64,000 nucleotides of DNA from Pseudalkalibacillus sp052246725 (GTDB taxonomy: Bacteria; Bacillota; Bacilli; Bacillales; Fictibacillaceae): the NCBI GenBank assembly GCA_052246725.1, contig JBQQCL010000011.1. The stretch is one strand, 5' to 3'. Positions 16,919 through 26,013 of this stretch are shown one piece after another. The position numbers and the translations under genes were made by a program. The notes beneath the pieces were generated by a model. The model had not been told where the DNA came from and did no database searches. It was given only the letters and a program-made list of their open reading frames with translations. How positions within the stretch are numbered: position 1 is the stretch's first letter; each line of letters starts with the position of its first letter.

Positions 16919-17863
16919 CTAGCGTTCTTTTTTACCTAAGTTAAGCTCCAACAATATGTTCGCTGCAGCAGTGTAAGGATCGATTTCTCTCCGTTCGATC
17001 TGTTCTCTCCAGTCTCCATCCTGTTGATCCTGCTCTATCTTTTTCATGAGTTCATAATGAACGACTTCCAGCACTTCATCTTGTAAAATACGCGTCTTTT
17101 TACGTTCGCCTTCTCCGCTTTCCTCAAGGTACTGCAAATGCTTTCGGACCAGGTCCCAGACGTCTTCAAGACCTTTGTTCTGTGTGGAAATCGTTTTGGC
17201 GATCGGGGGACGGTAATCCGCGTCATGCTTGACAAGATCGAGCAGCCCTTCGATTTCCGTCATCAATTTTGATACTCCCGGAAGGTCTGCTTTATTGATG
17301 ATGAACAGGTCCGCAATCTCCATGATCCCAGCCTTGAAAACCTGCACCACATCTCCGCTTCCAGGGTTCAGGACCACCGCTGTCGTGTCCGCCACTTTCA
17401 TGATATCCAGCTCCGATTGACCGACTCCGACCGTCTCCACGAGGATGACGTCAAACCCATAGGCATCCATCATCCGGACCGTCTCTTTGGTGGTCCGCGC
17501 AAGTCCGCCAAGACTTCCACGGGTCCCCATACTGCGGATATACACCCCTGGATCTGTGAAATGCTCTGCCATTCGTACCCGGTCCCCAAGCAATGCCCCA
17601 CCGCTGAAAGGACTTGTCGGATCGACAGCGACAATCCCGACAGTCAATTTTTTCGCTCGCAAGTACTGAATGAAGCGATTGACGAGCGAGCTTTTCCCCG
17701 CGCCCGGAGAACCTGTGATTCCGATGATATGTGCGCCTTTGCCCTGGTCATGCAGTTCTTTTAAAATCGTGAGCTTATCTGGATGATCGTTCTCAAGGAA
17801 GCTGATTCCTCTCGCTAACGCTCTCACGTCTTTTTCAACTATTTTCTTGGCGAGGTCATGCAT
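16919..17863 (-). CDS. meaB: MeaB-type GTPase chaperone of a B12-dependent mutase
   Basis: G3E GTPase (ArgK/MeaB) that loads cofactor into, and protects, acyl-CoA mutases. 314 residues from the ATG at 17863 (GAGGAGG seven bases upstream); the longer frame runs back into the neighbouring acd gene. P-loop GSPGAGKSS at 51-59, DPTSPFSGGALLGDR switch region, base-recognition NKAD. It lies 31 bp after acd. IcmF carries its own fused chaperone, so this stand-alone protein may serve IcmF too or a methylmalonyl-CoA mutase outside the window. Confidence 0.92.
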   Translation of the reverse strand: MHDLAKKIVEKDVRALARGISFLENDHPDKLTILKELHDQGKGAHIIGITGSPGAGKSSLVNRFIQYLRAKKLTVGIVAVDPTSPFSGGALLGDRVRMAEHFTDPGVYIRSMGTRGSLGGLARTTKETVRMMDAYGFDVILVETVGVGQSELDIMKVADTTAVVLNPGSGDVVQVFKAGIMEIADLFIINKADLPGVSKLMTEIEGLLDLVKHDADYRPPIAKTISTQNKGLEDVWDLVRKHLQYLEESGEGERKKTRILQDEVLEVVHYELMKKIEQDQQDGDWREQIERREIDPYTAAANILLELNLGKKER

Positions 17864-17894
17864 GGGTGGTCCTCCTCGTTCGTCAATACTGCTA

Positions 17895-19037
17895 TCAATC
17901 TGCCAGAAGCATTCTCGAAATGACGAGTCGCTGGATTTCGTTTGTTCCTTCGTAGATTTGAGTGATTTTCGCATCACGCATGTAACGTTCTACCGGATAG
18001 TCCTTCGTATAGCCATAACCGCCATACACTTGCACCGCTTCTGTCGTCACTTCCATCGCGATATCACCGGCAAACAGCTTCGACATCGCGGACTCTTTAC
18101 CATATGGCATACCTTCGCTCTCTTTCCAAGCCGCTTGATAGGTTAAAAGTCTTGCAGCTTCAACCTTCGTCGCCATGTCCGCTAATTTAAACCCGATTCC
18201 CTGCTGCAAACCGATCGGTTTACCGAACTGCTGACGCTCTTTCGCGTAGCTGGTTGACGCATCCAGTGCACCCTGCGCGATTCCGACTGCTTGTGCTGCG
18301 ATCCCGTTACGACCGCCGTCCAGTGTCTGCATCGCGATTTTAAAACCTTCGCCTTCTTCACCTAAGCGGTTTTCAACTGGAACGCGGCAATCTTCAAAAA
18401 TGATCTCCAATGTCGGGGAGGAACGGATGCCGAGTTTCTTTTCCTTTTTACCGAAAGAGAATCCAGGCGTTCCTTTTTCCACGATGAATGCGGAGATCCC
18501 TTTGTGCTTCTTCTCAGCGTCGGTTACTGCGAACACGACATAGATTTCAGCGTCTCCACCATTCGTGATGAAAATTTTCGAACCGTTCAACACGTACTCA
18601 TCACCGTCAAGGCGTGCTGTCGTTTTCATTTTAGCCGCGTCAGATCCGGATCCCGGTTCAGTCAGACCGTATGCACCAAGCTTTTTCCCTTCAGCCATAG
18701 GACGCAGGAATTTCTGCTTCTGCTCTTCTGTACCGAATTTATAGACCGGCCAGCCTGCAAGTGACGTATGTGCAGATAGGGTTACCCCTGTTGACGCACA
18801 GACACGTGATAATTCTTCCACTGCAATGACGTAGCTCAGGTAATCCGAACCGATTCCGCCGTACTCTTCCGGCCAAGGAATACCTGTAAGACCGAGTTCT
18901 GCCATCTGATCGAATAGCGAACGGTCGAAGCGTTCTTCCTCATCACGTTCTGCAGCTGTCGGTTCCACCTCGTTCTTCGCAAAATCACGGACCATCTTCC
19001 TAAGCATTTCATGTTCTTCTGAAAGTTGAAATTGCAT
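17895..19037 (-). CDS. Acyl-CoA dehydrogenase (short/branched-chain type)
   Basis: FAD enzyme making the 2,3-double bond in acyl-CoA and passing electrons to ETF. 380 residues. Contains the YGLTEPGSGSDA flavin motif, IFITNGG, and the catalytic base Glu in IYEGTNEIQ near the C-terminus, as in short-chain and butyryl-CoA dehydrogenases. Start ATG 19037 with GGGAGAGGG. Second of two acd paralogues in the operon; exact chain preference (butyryl, isobutyryl, isovaleryl) cannot be read from the sequence. Confidence 0.92.
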   Translation of the reverse strand: MQFQLSEEHEMLRKMVRDFAKNEVEPTAAERDEEERFDRSLFDQMAELGLTGIPWPEEYGGIGSDYLSYVIAVEELSRVCASTGVTLSAHTSLAGWPVYKFGTEEQKQKFLRPMAEGKKLGAYGLTEPGSGSDAAKMKTTARLDGDEYVLNGSKIFITNGGDAEIYVVFAVTDAEKKHKGISAFIVEKGTPGFSFGKKEKKLGIRSSPTLEIIFEDCRVPVENRLGEEGEGFKIAMQTLDGGRNGIAAQAVGIAQGALDASTSYAKERQQFGKPIGLQQGIGFKLADMATKVEAARLLTYQAAWKESEGMPYGKESAMSKLFAGDIAMEVTTEAVQVYGGYGYTKDYPVERYMRDAKITQIYEGTNEIQRLVISRMLLAD

Positions 19038-19086
19038 GCTTCCCTCTCCCTTATCCACTAAGTTTATTTATTTGGTCACATTCTGG

Positions 19087-19270
19087 GTAATCTGTTCAGT
19101 TTTCGGGTTATTCTGTTCAGTTTTCAAGATATTCTGTTCACTTCTCGCGTTATTCTGTTCACTTTTGTGATTAATCTGTTCACTTCTCAGATAATTTGTT
19201 CACTTTTCCATTTTTTCTGTTCACTTTCCCGAATAATTTGTTCACTTCTCAAGATAATCTGTTCAGTTCT
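19087..19270. repeat. 21-bp-period tandem array (TCTGTTCACTTTTC phrase)
   Basis: Nine units with the CTGTTCA word (or TTGTTCA) at 19092, 19113, 19134, 19155, 19176, 19196, 19217, 19238 and 19259: spacing 21 except one 20. The intervening bases drift. It lies directly upstream of the acd gene starting at 19037. Confidence 0.85.
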
Positions 19271-19296
19271 CATCTCAGAGATCATCTTCGCCGTTT

Positions 19297-19480
19297 ATCA
19301 CCTCTGAAAATCAGCGAATTAGAGACAAGAAGTTCAAGGCACGATGGTTTTGACGACCGGATAATGAAACCGGCTAAAACCGTCACGTCCTTTGACAACG
19401 CCGGTCCTAGTACATCCTGTACGTCGAAGGACCGGAAAAACCAAGTAACGCGGAAATTCGCAGTTTATCATTCGCTGATT
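19297..19480 (+). repeat. R4 repeat region between the two acd genes
   Basis: Shares with 3309-3693 the words GGCACGATGGTTTTGA, AAAACCGTCACGTCCT, GGACCGGAAAAACCAAGTAA and TTTATCATTCG-TGAT. The last of these reaches the stop codon of the upstream acd gene (19480-19482). It also has GACCGG/CCGGTC stems. Confidence 0.7.
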
Positions 19481-20622
19481 CAGCTGTTCATCAAATGCTT
19501 GCTTATAACTAACCGCTGTATCTCGCTCGTGCCTTCATAGATTTCACAAACTTTCGCATCTCGGAAAAGCCGTTCGACAGGGTATTCCTTTGTATAGCCA
19601 TACCCGCCGTGTACTTGGACTGCTTCAATTGCTGCTTTGGTCGCAATAGTCGATGCGAAGAGCTTCGCCATGGAAGCATCCTTTCCACAAGGTTTTCCGA
19701 GTGATTTCAGATTCGCAGCTTTATAGGTCAGTAACTTCGCACCTTCAACCTGGGTAGCCATGTCAGCAAGCTTAAATCCGACGCCTTGCTGTAAGCCGAT
19801 CGGCTTACCAAACTGCTGACGTTCTTTTGCATAGGCTGTGGAGTACTCAAGAGCCGCTTCAGCGATTCCCATTGCCTGAGCCGCGATTCCGATCCGTCCG
19901 ATATCAAGGTTTGCCATTGCAATTTTAAAGCCCATTCCTTCTTCACCCAGACGGTTTTCCGCCGGTACACGGCAGTCCTCGAAGATGAGCTGGCTTGTGT
20001 TTGAACCGTTCAGCCCCATCTTTTTCTCTTTCTTACCGACTACAAAGCCTGGTGTATCTTTTTCAACGATAAAAGCTGTAATACCACGGCTTCCTTCACC
20101 TGGATCCGTCGATGCAAAAACGATATAGACATCCGCTTCACCAGCGTTTGTGATGAAAACCTTCGATCCGTTCAGAATGTAATGATCCCCATCTCGGACA
20201 GCTCTTGTCTTCAATCCGCCTGCATCGGACCCAGCGCTCGGTTCTGTCAGCCCGAATGCCCCAAGGTATTGGCCGCTCGCGAGCTTCGGCACATATTTTT
20301 TCTTCTGTTCCTCCGTACCGAAGTAATAAATCGGATTCGTCCCTACAGACGTATGCACCGATAAAATGACGCCGACTGTTGCACTGACCCTTGAAAGTTC
20401 GTTGATCGCAATGATATAGGATGTAAAATCCATCCCTGCTCCGCCGTATTCTTCAGGGACCGGAATACCCATCAACCCGAGCTCACCCATTTTATCAATG
20501 ACCGCTCTTGGGAATTTGTCCTTTTCATCCATATCCTCTAAAATCGGGCGGATTTCCGCTTCAGCAAAATCGCGGACCATCTTACGCATCATTTCTTGTT
20601 CTTCTGTAAAACGAAGATTCAT
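19480..20622 (-). CDS. acdA: Acyl-CoA dehydrogenase, AcdA/MmgC-like
   Basis: Second FAD acyl-CoA dehydrogenase, 380 residues, close in sequence to its neighbour and so probably an old duplication. FGLTEPSAGSDAGG, VFITNAGEADVY and IYEGTSEIQ with the catalytic Glu are present. ATG 20622 is preceded by AAAGGGGGAGG. It follows hbd by 27 bp, so both are translated from one mRNA. B. subtilis has acdA near this position beside fadF. The symbol is a positional inference. Confidence 0.9.
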   Translation of the reverse strand: MNLRFTEEQEMMRKMVRDFAEAEIRPILEDMDEKDKFPRAVIDKMGELGLMGIPVPEEYGGAGMDFTSYIIAINELSRVSATVGVILSVHTSVGTNPIYYFGTEEQKKKYVPKLASGQYLGAFGLTEPSAGSDAGGLKTRAVRDGDHYILNGSKVFITNAGEADVYIVFASTDPGEGSRGITAFIVEKDTPGFVVGKKEKKMGLNGSNTSQLIFEDCRVPAENRLGEEGMGFKIAMANLDIGRIGIAAQAMGIAEAALEYSTAYAKERQQFGKPIGLQQGVGFKLADMATQVEGAKLLTYKAANLKSLGKPCGKDASMAKLFASTIATKAAIEAVQVHGGYGYTKEYPVERLFRDAKVCEIYEGTSEIQRLVISKHLMNS

Positions 20623-20649
20623 CGTCCTCCCCCTTTCGATGCACAACGG

Positions 20650-21501
20650 CTAGTTGTACTCATAAAATCCTTTGCCGGTTTTCTTACCTAGCCAGCCTGC
20701 TTTCACATATTTACGCAGCAATGGACATGGGCGGTATTTATCGTCACCGAATCCTTCGTAAAGCGTTTCCATAATATACAGGCACGTATCCAGACCGATG
20801 AAATCAGCGAGTGTCAATGGTCCCATTGGGTGGTTCATACCGAGTTTCATCACTTCATCAATCGCTTCAGGCTCAGCCACACCTTCATACACTGTGTAGA
20901 TTGCTTCGTTGATCATCGGCATCAGGATACGGTTTGACACGAAACCAGGGAAGTCATTCACTTCAACAGGTACTTTATTGAGTGCTTTCGTCGTATCTTC
21001 GATCACTTTATAGGTTTCATCCGTTGTAGCGAGCCCGCGGATGATTTCAACAAGTTTCATGACCGGAACCGGATTCATGAAGTGCATGCCAATCACTTTT
21101 TCTGGACGATTTGTCGACGCCGCGATTTCTGTAATCGGTAAAGATGATGTATTCGTCGCAAGAATGGCATGTTCGGGAGCAATTTCATCAAGGTGCGTGA
21201 AGAGCTTGCTTTTGATATCAATATTTTCGACCACTGCTTCGACGACAAGGTCGACATCCGATGCGTTATTCAGGTCAGTGGAAAGGACCAAACGGCTTAT
21301 TACCGCATCCGCCTGTTCTCTTGTCATCCGCTCTTTTTCCACTTGGCGGTTCATGTTCTTCGTGATATAAGCCATTCCTTTTTGTACAATATCTTCTTTC
21401 AAGTCATGTAAAACCACGCTAAAATCCGCTTGAGCGAAGACCTGTGCGATTCCTGCTCCCATCTGTCCTGCTCCGACTACCATTACTTTTTTGATTTGCA
21501 T
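20650..21501 (-). CDS. hbd: 3-hydroxybutyryl-CoA dehydrogenase
   Basis: NAD(P)-dependent interconversion of 3-hydroxybutyryl-CoA and acetoacetyl-CoA. 283 residues: N-terminal Rossmann fold (VVGAGQMGAGIAQ at 8-20), catalytic region HFMNPVPVMKLVE with its histidine, and C-terminal helical domain NDFPGFVSNRILMP. RBS GAGGAGG. Equivalent to mmgB of B. subtilis; sits 17 bp after the thiolase gene. Confidence 0.94.
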   Translation of the reverse strand: MQIKKVMVVGAGQMGAGIAQVFAQADFSVVLHDLKEDIVQKGMAYITKNMNRQVEKERMTREQADAVISRLVLSTDLNNASDVDLVVEAVVENIDIKSKLFTHLDEIAPEHAILATNTSSLPITEIAASTNRPEKVIGMHFMNPVPVMKLVEIIRGLATTDETYKVIEDTTKALNKVPVEVNDFPGFVSNRILMPMINEAIYTVYEGVAEPEAIDEVMKLGMNHPMGPLTLADFIGLDTCLYIMETLYEGFGDDKYRPCPLLRKYVKAGWLGKKTGKGFYEYN

Positions 21502-21517
21502 GTGGATCCTCCTCGTT

Positions 21518-22705
21518 TTATTGCTTCTCTACTTCGACCATGACAGCATCGCCTTGACCACCGCCACTGCAAATGGCTGCGATTCCGATTCCACCGCCGC
21601 GACGCTTCAATTCATGGATCAACGTGATGATGATTCTTGCTCCGCTTGCCCCGATCGGGTGTCCGAGTGCGACCGCGCCGCCGTTGACGTTCACTTTTTC
21701 CGGATCAAGCTCTGCGATTTGCGAGCTGACAAGAGCTACTGCAGCAAATGCTTCGTTCACTTCGAACAGATCGATTTCATCTAATGATTTTTCTGTCTTC
21801 TTTAAAAGTTCGTTGATTACGACACCCGGTGTTTGCGGGAAGTTTTCAGGTTCCATCGCGATCGCTGTATGACCAAGGATCGTTGCCATCACTTGTTTGC
21901 CTTCTATTTTCGCACGTTCTTCTGACATGAGAACGAGCGCTCCTGCACCATCGTTGACACCAGGTGCATTGCCGGCTGTAATCGAGCCTTGTGGGTCGAA
22001 AACCGGCTTCAGGCTTCCGAGTCGTTCGACTGTCGTGTCTTTTCGCGGTGCTTCATCTTGTTCAACGACGAGCGGGTCACCTTTACGCTGCGGCACTTCC
22101 ACCGCTACGATCTCTTCTGACAGCCTTCCTTCTTCAATTGCTGATACAGCACGTTGATGGCTGTGGTAAGCCCACTCATCCTGCTTTTCTCTCGTGAGAC
22201 CGTATTCGTTTGCTGTCGAGTTCCCGTAATTCCCCATGTGGACACCTTTGAAGGAACATGTGAGGCCGTCAGATACCATGGAATCGACGACTTTCGCATC
22301 ACCCATCCGTAATCCCCAACGTGCTTTCGGCATCATATACGGAGCATTGCTCATCGACTCCATACCCCCTGCAACGATCACTTCTTCATCACCAGCACGA
22401 ATGATCTGGTCTGCAAGCGTCACGCTTCGCATACCAGAAGCACACACTTTGTTGATCGTTTCCGTTTTGACTTCCCACGGGATATCCGCGTAGTTCGCTG
22501 CTTGACGAGACGGGATTTGCCCCTGGCCCGCCTGTAGGACGGACCCCATGATCACCTCATCGACATCCTTTGGTGAAATGCCAGCGCGTACCAGTGCTTC
22601 CTTGATTGCAACTCCTCCAAGTTGTGAAGCGGTAAGTGAACTGAGTGCTCCGCCGAACTTGCCGAATGGCGTTCTCACGCCGCTAACGATTACTGTCTTC
22701 CCCAT
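21518..22705 (-). CDS. mmgA: Acetyl-CoA C-acetyltransferase (thiolase)
   Basis: Condenses or cleaves acetoacetyl-CoA. 395 residues with all thiolase signatures: acyl-accepting Cys in NKVCASGM (about residue 88), GHPIGASG with the catalytic His, and the second Cys in CSGGGQG near the C-terminus. RBS AAAGGAGG. First gene of the run thl-hbd-acd-acd-meaB-tetR-icmF. No enoyl-CoA hydratase lies in the cluster, so the pathway needs one from elsewhere. Confidence 0.93.
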   Translation of the reverse strand: MGKTVIVSGVRTPFGKFGGALSSLTASQLGGVAIKEALVRAGISPKDVDEVIMGSVLQAGQGQIPSRQAANYADIPWEVKTETINKVCASGMRSVTLADQIIRAGDEEVIVAGGMESMSNAPYMMPKARWGLRMGDAKVVDSMVSDGLTCSFKGVHMGNYGNSTANEYGLTREKQDEWAYHSHQRAVSAIEEGRLSEEIVAVEVPQRKGDPLVVEQDEAPRKDTTVERLGSLKPVFDPQGSITAGNAPGVNDGAGALVLMSEERAKIEGKQVMATILGHTAIAMEPENFPQTPGVVINELLKKTEKSLDEIDLFEVNEAFAAVALVSSQIAELDPEKVNVNGGAVALGHPIGASGARIIITLIHELKRRGGGIGIAAICSGGGQGDAVMVEVEKQ

Positions 22706-22771
22706 GTGTAATTCCTCCTTTTTTTCATCAAACCAGGTGGATATTTTTAAAAACGCTGCGTAATTTTAGAA

Positions 22772-23070
22772 GGCTGTATTCGCAAACTTTGTTGCTCTTG
22801 AAAGTCGTTGATTTCCGCGGGGCGTGCGGTGAGCCCACTCGTCCCCTTGTGACCTCAGGAGTCTCCTTTTCAAGGAAGCATTTGTGCTCCTGCGTCTACA
22901 AGAAAGTCCTGTCGAAGCGAGCTTCCTCGTCGCATGCCTTGCGAGGAGATTATTCAGGTAGTAGGCACGCTGATCCCGCAGGAGTCCCGCACCTTGCTCT
23001 CCAATCAACTTGCACAAGGTGATTATTTAAAAATAACTCAAAAATCAATAATCTTTTAGAAAAGAGCCTT
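22772..23070 (+). repeat. R2 repeat lacking its R3 module
   Basis: Same ends as the other R2 copies (GGCTGTATTCGCAAACTTTG at the left, ATCTTTTAGAAAAGAGCC at the right), but the ~100-bp R3 unit is absent: TTGCTCTTG joins directly to AAAGTCGTTGATTTCCG. It therefore records the state without, or after precise loss of, R3. Upstream of mmgA. Confidence 0.85.
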
Positions 23071-23105
23071 TTAGAAAATGAAACTTTTTACAACACAAAA
23101 CTTTC

Positions 23106-23117
23106 GAGCGAACGCTC
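23106..23117. promoter_or_regulatory. Palindrome GAGCGAACGCTC, possible regulator site
   Basis: Arms GAGCG/CGCTC around AA, extended weakly by flanking T/A. It lies in the fadF-mmgA gap, where the acyl-CoA operon promoter should lie. TetR regulators bind such sites, but no second copy was found, so this is only a candidate. Confidence 0.3.
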
Positions 23118-23142
23118 AATCGGACCGTTGTCATTAGAAAGA

Positions 23143-23173
23143 GATCAGGAGACGATCCACACCGTCTCTGATC
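23143..23173 (-). terminator. fadF terminator hairpin
   Basis: GATCAGGAGACG (23143-23154) pairs with CGTCTCTGATC (23163-23173), with a one-base bulge. The following minus-strand bases CTCTTTCT form only a weak U-tract. Confidence 0.55.
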
Positions 23174-23190
23174 TTCTTCTCCTAATCCGG

Positions 23191-25329
23191 TTATTGCGCG
23201 ATACGCTGTTTTTCATCACCCAGTACGGATTTCTCTAAAATTTCCACGACGTCTAGCGTCTGGACATTATCTTCGACTTCCTTCGCTTTCGTTCCGTCAC
23301 TCAACATCGTCAAGCAGTAAGGACATCCGCTTCCGATCATGGTCGGATTCACTTCAAGTGCCTGCTCTGTACGTGCGACATTGACACGGTTGCCAGCGTC
23401 CTCTTCCATCCACATCATACCGCCACCAGCACCACAGCACATTCCGTTTTGGCGGCTGCGGTTCATCTCGACGACCTTGACACCCGGAATCGCTTTCAAA
23501 ATGTCACGAGGTGGTTCATAAACCTCGTTGTAACGTCCGAGGTAGCAAGAATCGTGATAGGTGATCGTCTCATCGACTTCATGCGTCGGCTTCAAGCGAC
23601 CTTCTCGAATCCATTCTGCCAACAGCTCTGTATGGTGATAGACTTTAACGTCTTCAAGACCGAAGTCAGGGTATTCATTTTTAAACGTGTTATAGGCATG
23701 CGGATCGATCGTGATGATCTTCTCCACATCATGCTTTTTGAACAGCTCGATATTTTTCGTCGCGATTTCCTGGAACAAGAACTCGTTTCCGATACGGCGT
23801 GGCGTGTCACCAGAGTTCTTTTCTTTGTTACCGAGGATCGCGAACTTGATGCCAGCCGAGTTCAACATGCGAGCTAGTGACAGCGCGATTTTTTGACTAC
23901 GGTTGTCATAAGAGCCCATTGAGCTGACCCAGAAGAGGTACTCGAACTCTTCTCCTGCTTTTTCAACTTCTTTTACAGTCGGGATATGGACATCTTCATG
24001 TCCGTCGCGCCAATCTTCACGTTCCTTACGGCTGAGTCCCCAAGGATTTCCTTGACGTTCGATGTTCTGGATCGCGCGCTGTCCATCTGCATCCATCTTT
24101 CCTTCTGTCAATACGAGGTAACGTCTCATATCGATGATCTTGTCGACGTGTTCATTCATGACAGGGCATTGGTCTTCACAGTTACGACAAGTCGTACAAG
24201 CCCAGATTTCTTCTTCAGTGATGACATCGCCAATCAAGTCGATCGTATATTCAAACCCACGGCTGCCTTCTTCTACGGCTGCAGCTGTTTCTTGATTTCC
24301 TTTCCCTTGCGCAGCGATCGCGAGCTGGTTACCGGTCGTATTATTGAATGCGACCGCCGGAACCCATGGTGTACGTGAAGTGATCGCTGCACCCTTTTCC
24401 GTTAGATGGTCACGTATTTTTATGATCAAATCCATCGGCGAAAGCATTTTTCCGGTACCTGTCGCAGGACAGACGTTGGTACAGCGTCCACATTCGACAC
24501 ATGCATACAAGTCCACGAGCTGTTTCTGGTTGAATTCCTCAACCTTACCGACACCGAATGTTTCTTGTGATTCATCTTCAAAGTCAATTGCCGCCAGTCT
24601 TCCCACCTTATGTGTACGACCAAGGAATACGTTGATCGGTCCTGCAATCAAATGAGCATGCTTCGATTGCGGTACGTAGACTAAGAATGTGAGCAAAATC
24701 AACAGATGGACCCACCAGGACACATAGAACAAAACGACTGCACCAGTCTTTCCAACCCATCCGAATAAAAAGGCGATCGTACTTGCCACTGGTGCTGTCC
24801 AAGAGAGCTCAAGGTCATGCCAGATGATCTCCATACCGTTTCCGAACAAGACGGAAAGCATCAACCCTCCGATGAATAATAGGACTAGTCCAGCTTTAAA
24901 TCCGCGCTTCAAACGGACGAGCTTTTCAATATAACGGCGGTAAAATGCCCAAAGCACCGCTACAAGGATCATCAGCGTCACAAACTCCTGGAACAACGTG
25001 AACGCTGGATATAACGGACCAAACGGCAGGTGCGATTCCGGCTTCAGCCCTTTCCAAATCATATCAATGGCACCGAACTGCACCATGATGAACCCATAGA
25101 ACATCATGACATGGATGATGCCGCTTTTCTTATCCTTCAATAGCTTTTTTTGACCAAATACGTTCACTAAAATCGATTGAAGACGTTCTTTCATCGTATG
25201 GTCGAATTCAGCTTTCTTCCCTAGCTTGATATACTCATATCGCGTTCTCACAACATAAGCGAACAAATAAATTCCGTAAGCGGTTACAAAAAGGAATGCA
25301 AGCCAGTTGATGATCAATAATGTATCCAT
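23191..25329 (-). CDS. fadF: Membrane iron-sulfur oxidoreductase FadF (ETF:quinone link)
   Basis: Thought to pass electrons from ETF/acyl-CoA dehydrogenases to the quinone pool. 712 residues: an N-terminal membrane part with about five helices (to ~residue 235), two [4Fe-4S] motifs (CVECGRCTNVCP and CTTCRNCEDQCP), then two CCG domains (SCYLGR...CCGAGGG, GCPYC) as in heterodisulfide-reductase-like proteins. RBS AAGGGGG with long spacing. The promoter overlaps a FadR-like operator, so derepression by acyl-CoA is likely. Same neighbourhood as B. subtilis ywjF/fadF. Confidence 0.93.
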   Translation of the reverse strand: MDTLLIINWLAFLFVTAYGIYLFAYVVRTRYEYIKLGKKAEFDHTMKERLQSILVNVFGQKKLLKDKKSGIIHVMMFYGFIMVQFGAIDMIWKGLKPESHLPFGPLYPAFTLFQEFVTLMILVAVLWAFYRRYIEKLVRLKRGFKAGLVLLFIGGLMLSVLFGNGMEIIWHDLELSWTAPVASTIAFLFGWVGKTGAVVLFYVSWWVHLLILLTFLVYVPQSKHAHLIAGPINVFLGRTHKVGRLAAIDFEDESQETFGVGKVEEFNQKQLVDLYACVECGRCTNVCPATGTGKMLSPMDLIIKIRDHLTEKGAAITSRTPWVPAVAFNNTTGNQLAIAAQGKGNQETAAAVEEGSRGFEYTIDLIGDVITEEEIWACTTCRNCEDQCPVMNEHVDKIIDMRRYLVLTEGKMDADGQRAIQNIERQGNPWGLSRKEREDWRDGHEDVHIPTVKEVEKAGEEFEYLFWVSSMGSYDNRSQKIALSLARMLNSAGIKFAILGNKEKNSGDTPRRIGNEFLFQEIATKNIELFKKHDVEKIITIDPHAYNTFKNEYPDFGLEDVKVYHHTELLAEWIREGRLKPTHEVDETITYHDSCYLGRYNEVYEPPRDILKAIPGVKVVEMNRSRQNGMCCGAGGGMMWMEEDAGNRVNVARTEQALEVNPTMIGSGCPYCLTMLSDGTKAKEVEDNVQTLDVVEILEKSVLGDEKQRIAQ

Positions 25330-25421
25330 GATTTCGTATAGCCCCCTTCAGTTTCTCATGTGGTTACAATAGTAATGATTATTAGGACCTCAATTCAGAA
25401 TGAAACTAATTTTCTGACATT

Positions 25422-25455
25422 ATTATAGCATAAATTTTAATGAATGAGCATTCAG
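25422..25455 (-). promoter_or_regulatory. fadF promoter with FadR-like operator
   Basis: TATAAT (minus strand, 25427-25422). About 17 bp upstream the expected -35 region falls inside the perfect palindrome TGAATGAGCATTCA (25441-25454), close to the B. subtilis FadR box (TGAATGA...TCATTCA). A repressor bound there would cover the -35. Confidence 0.65.
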
Positions 25456-25536
25456 TCGACGAATTTTTTCCGAAAAATTTCAAATCTCTATTGTATCCCT
25501 TCTTCCTTATTTTTTGATAGACACCTTTTTTGTAAA

Positions 25537-25943
25537 GGCTGTATTCGTAAACTTTGTTGATTTTGCACTTAAAGAAGTATAAAATACTTTCTTCAGTATA
25601 AGGGCAACTAAGGCTCGACCTACAAAAGGCATGGTCTCGCCAAGTTTTCTTTAAAAGTTGTTGATTTCCGCTCCAGGATGCTCGCTATCCGCGGGGAGTG
25701 CGGTGAGCCCGCTCGTCGCCTTGCGACCTCAGGAGTCTCCTTTTCAAGGAAGCATTTGTGCTCCTGCGTCTACAAGAAAGTCCTGTCGAAGCGAGCTTCC
25801 TCGTCGCATGCCTTACGAGGAGATTATTCAGGTAGTAGGCACGCTGATCCCACAGAAGTCTCGCACCTTACTCTCCAATCAACTTGCACATGGTGGTTCA
25901 TTACCAAAATGACCCAAAAGCAACAATCTTTTAGAAAACAGCC
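25537..25943 (+). repeat. R2 repeat (407 bp, with R3 module)
   Basis: GGCTGTATTCG left end, R3 unit (about 25568-25655), R1-like core, ATCTTTTAGAAAACAGCC right end. It occupies nearly all the space between divergent fadF and cls, leaving about 70 bp before the cls start. Frames inside are repeat noise. Confidence 0.85.
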
Positions 25944-26013
25944 ATGATAGATAAGGCTTTGATTGGGAATAGTAAGAGCACAAATCGTCTGTCATTTGAG
26001 GTGTGCTGAGAAA

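Noticed and set aside
19087..19270. CRISPR-like direct repeats
   Set aside because: Units are ~21 bp with no unique spacers, drift from unit to unit, and no cas genes are near; a degenerate tandem array instead.
25658..25947. Plus-strand frames before cls
   Set aside because: R2-derived; same peptide as at 15762 and 22789.
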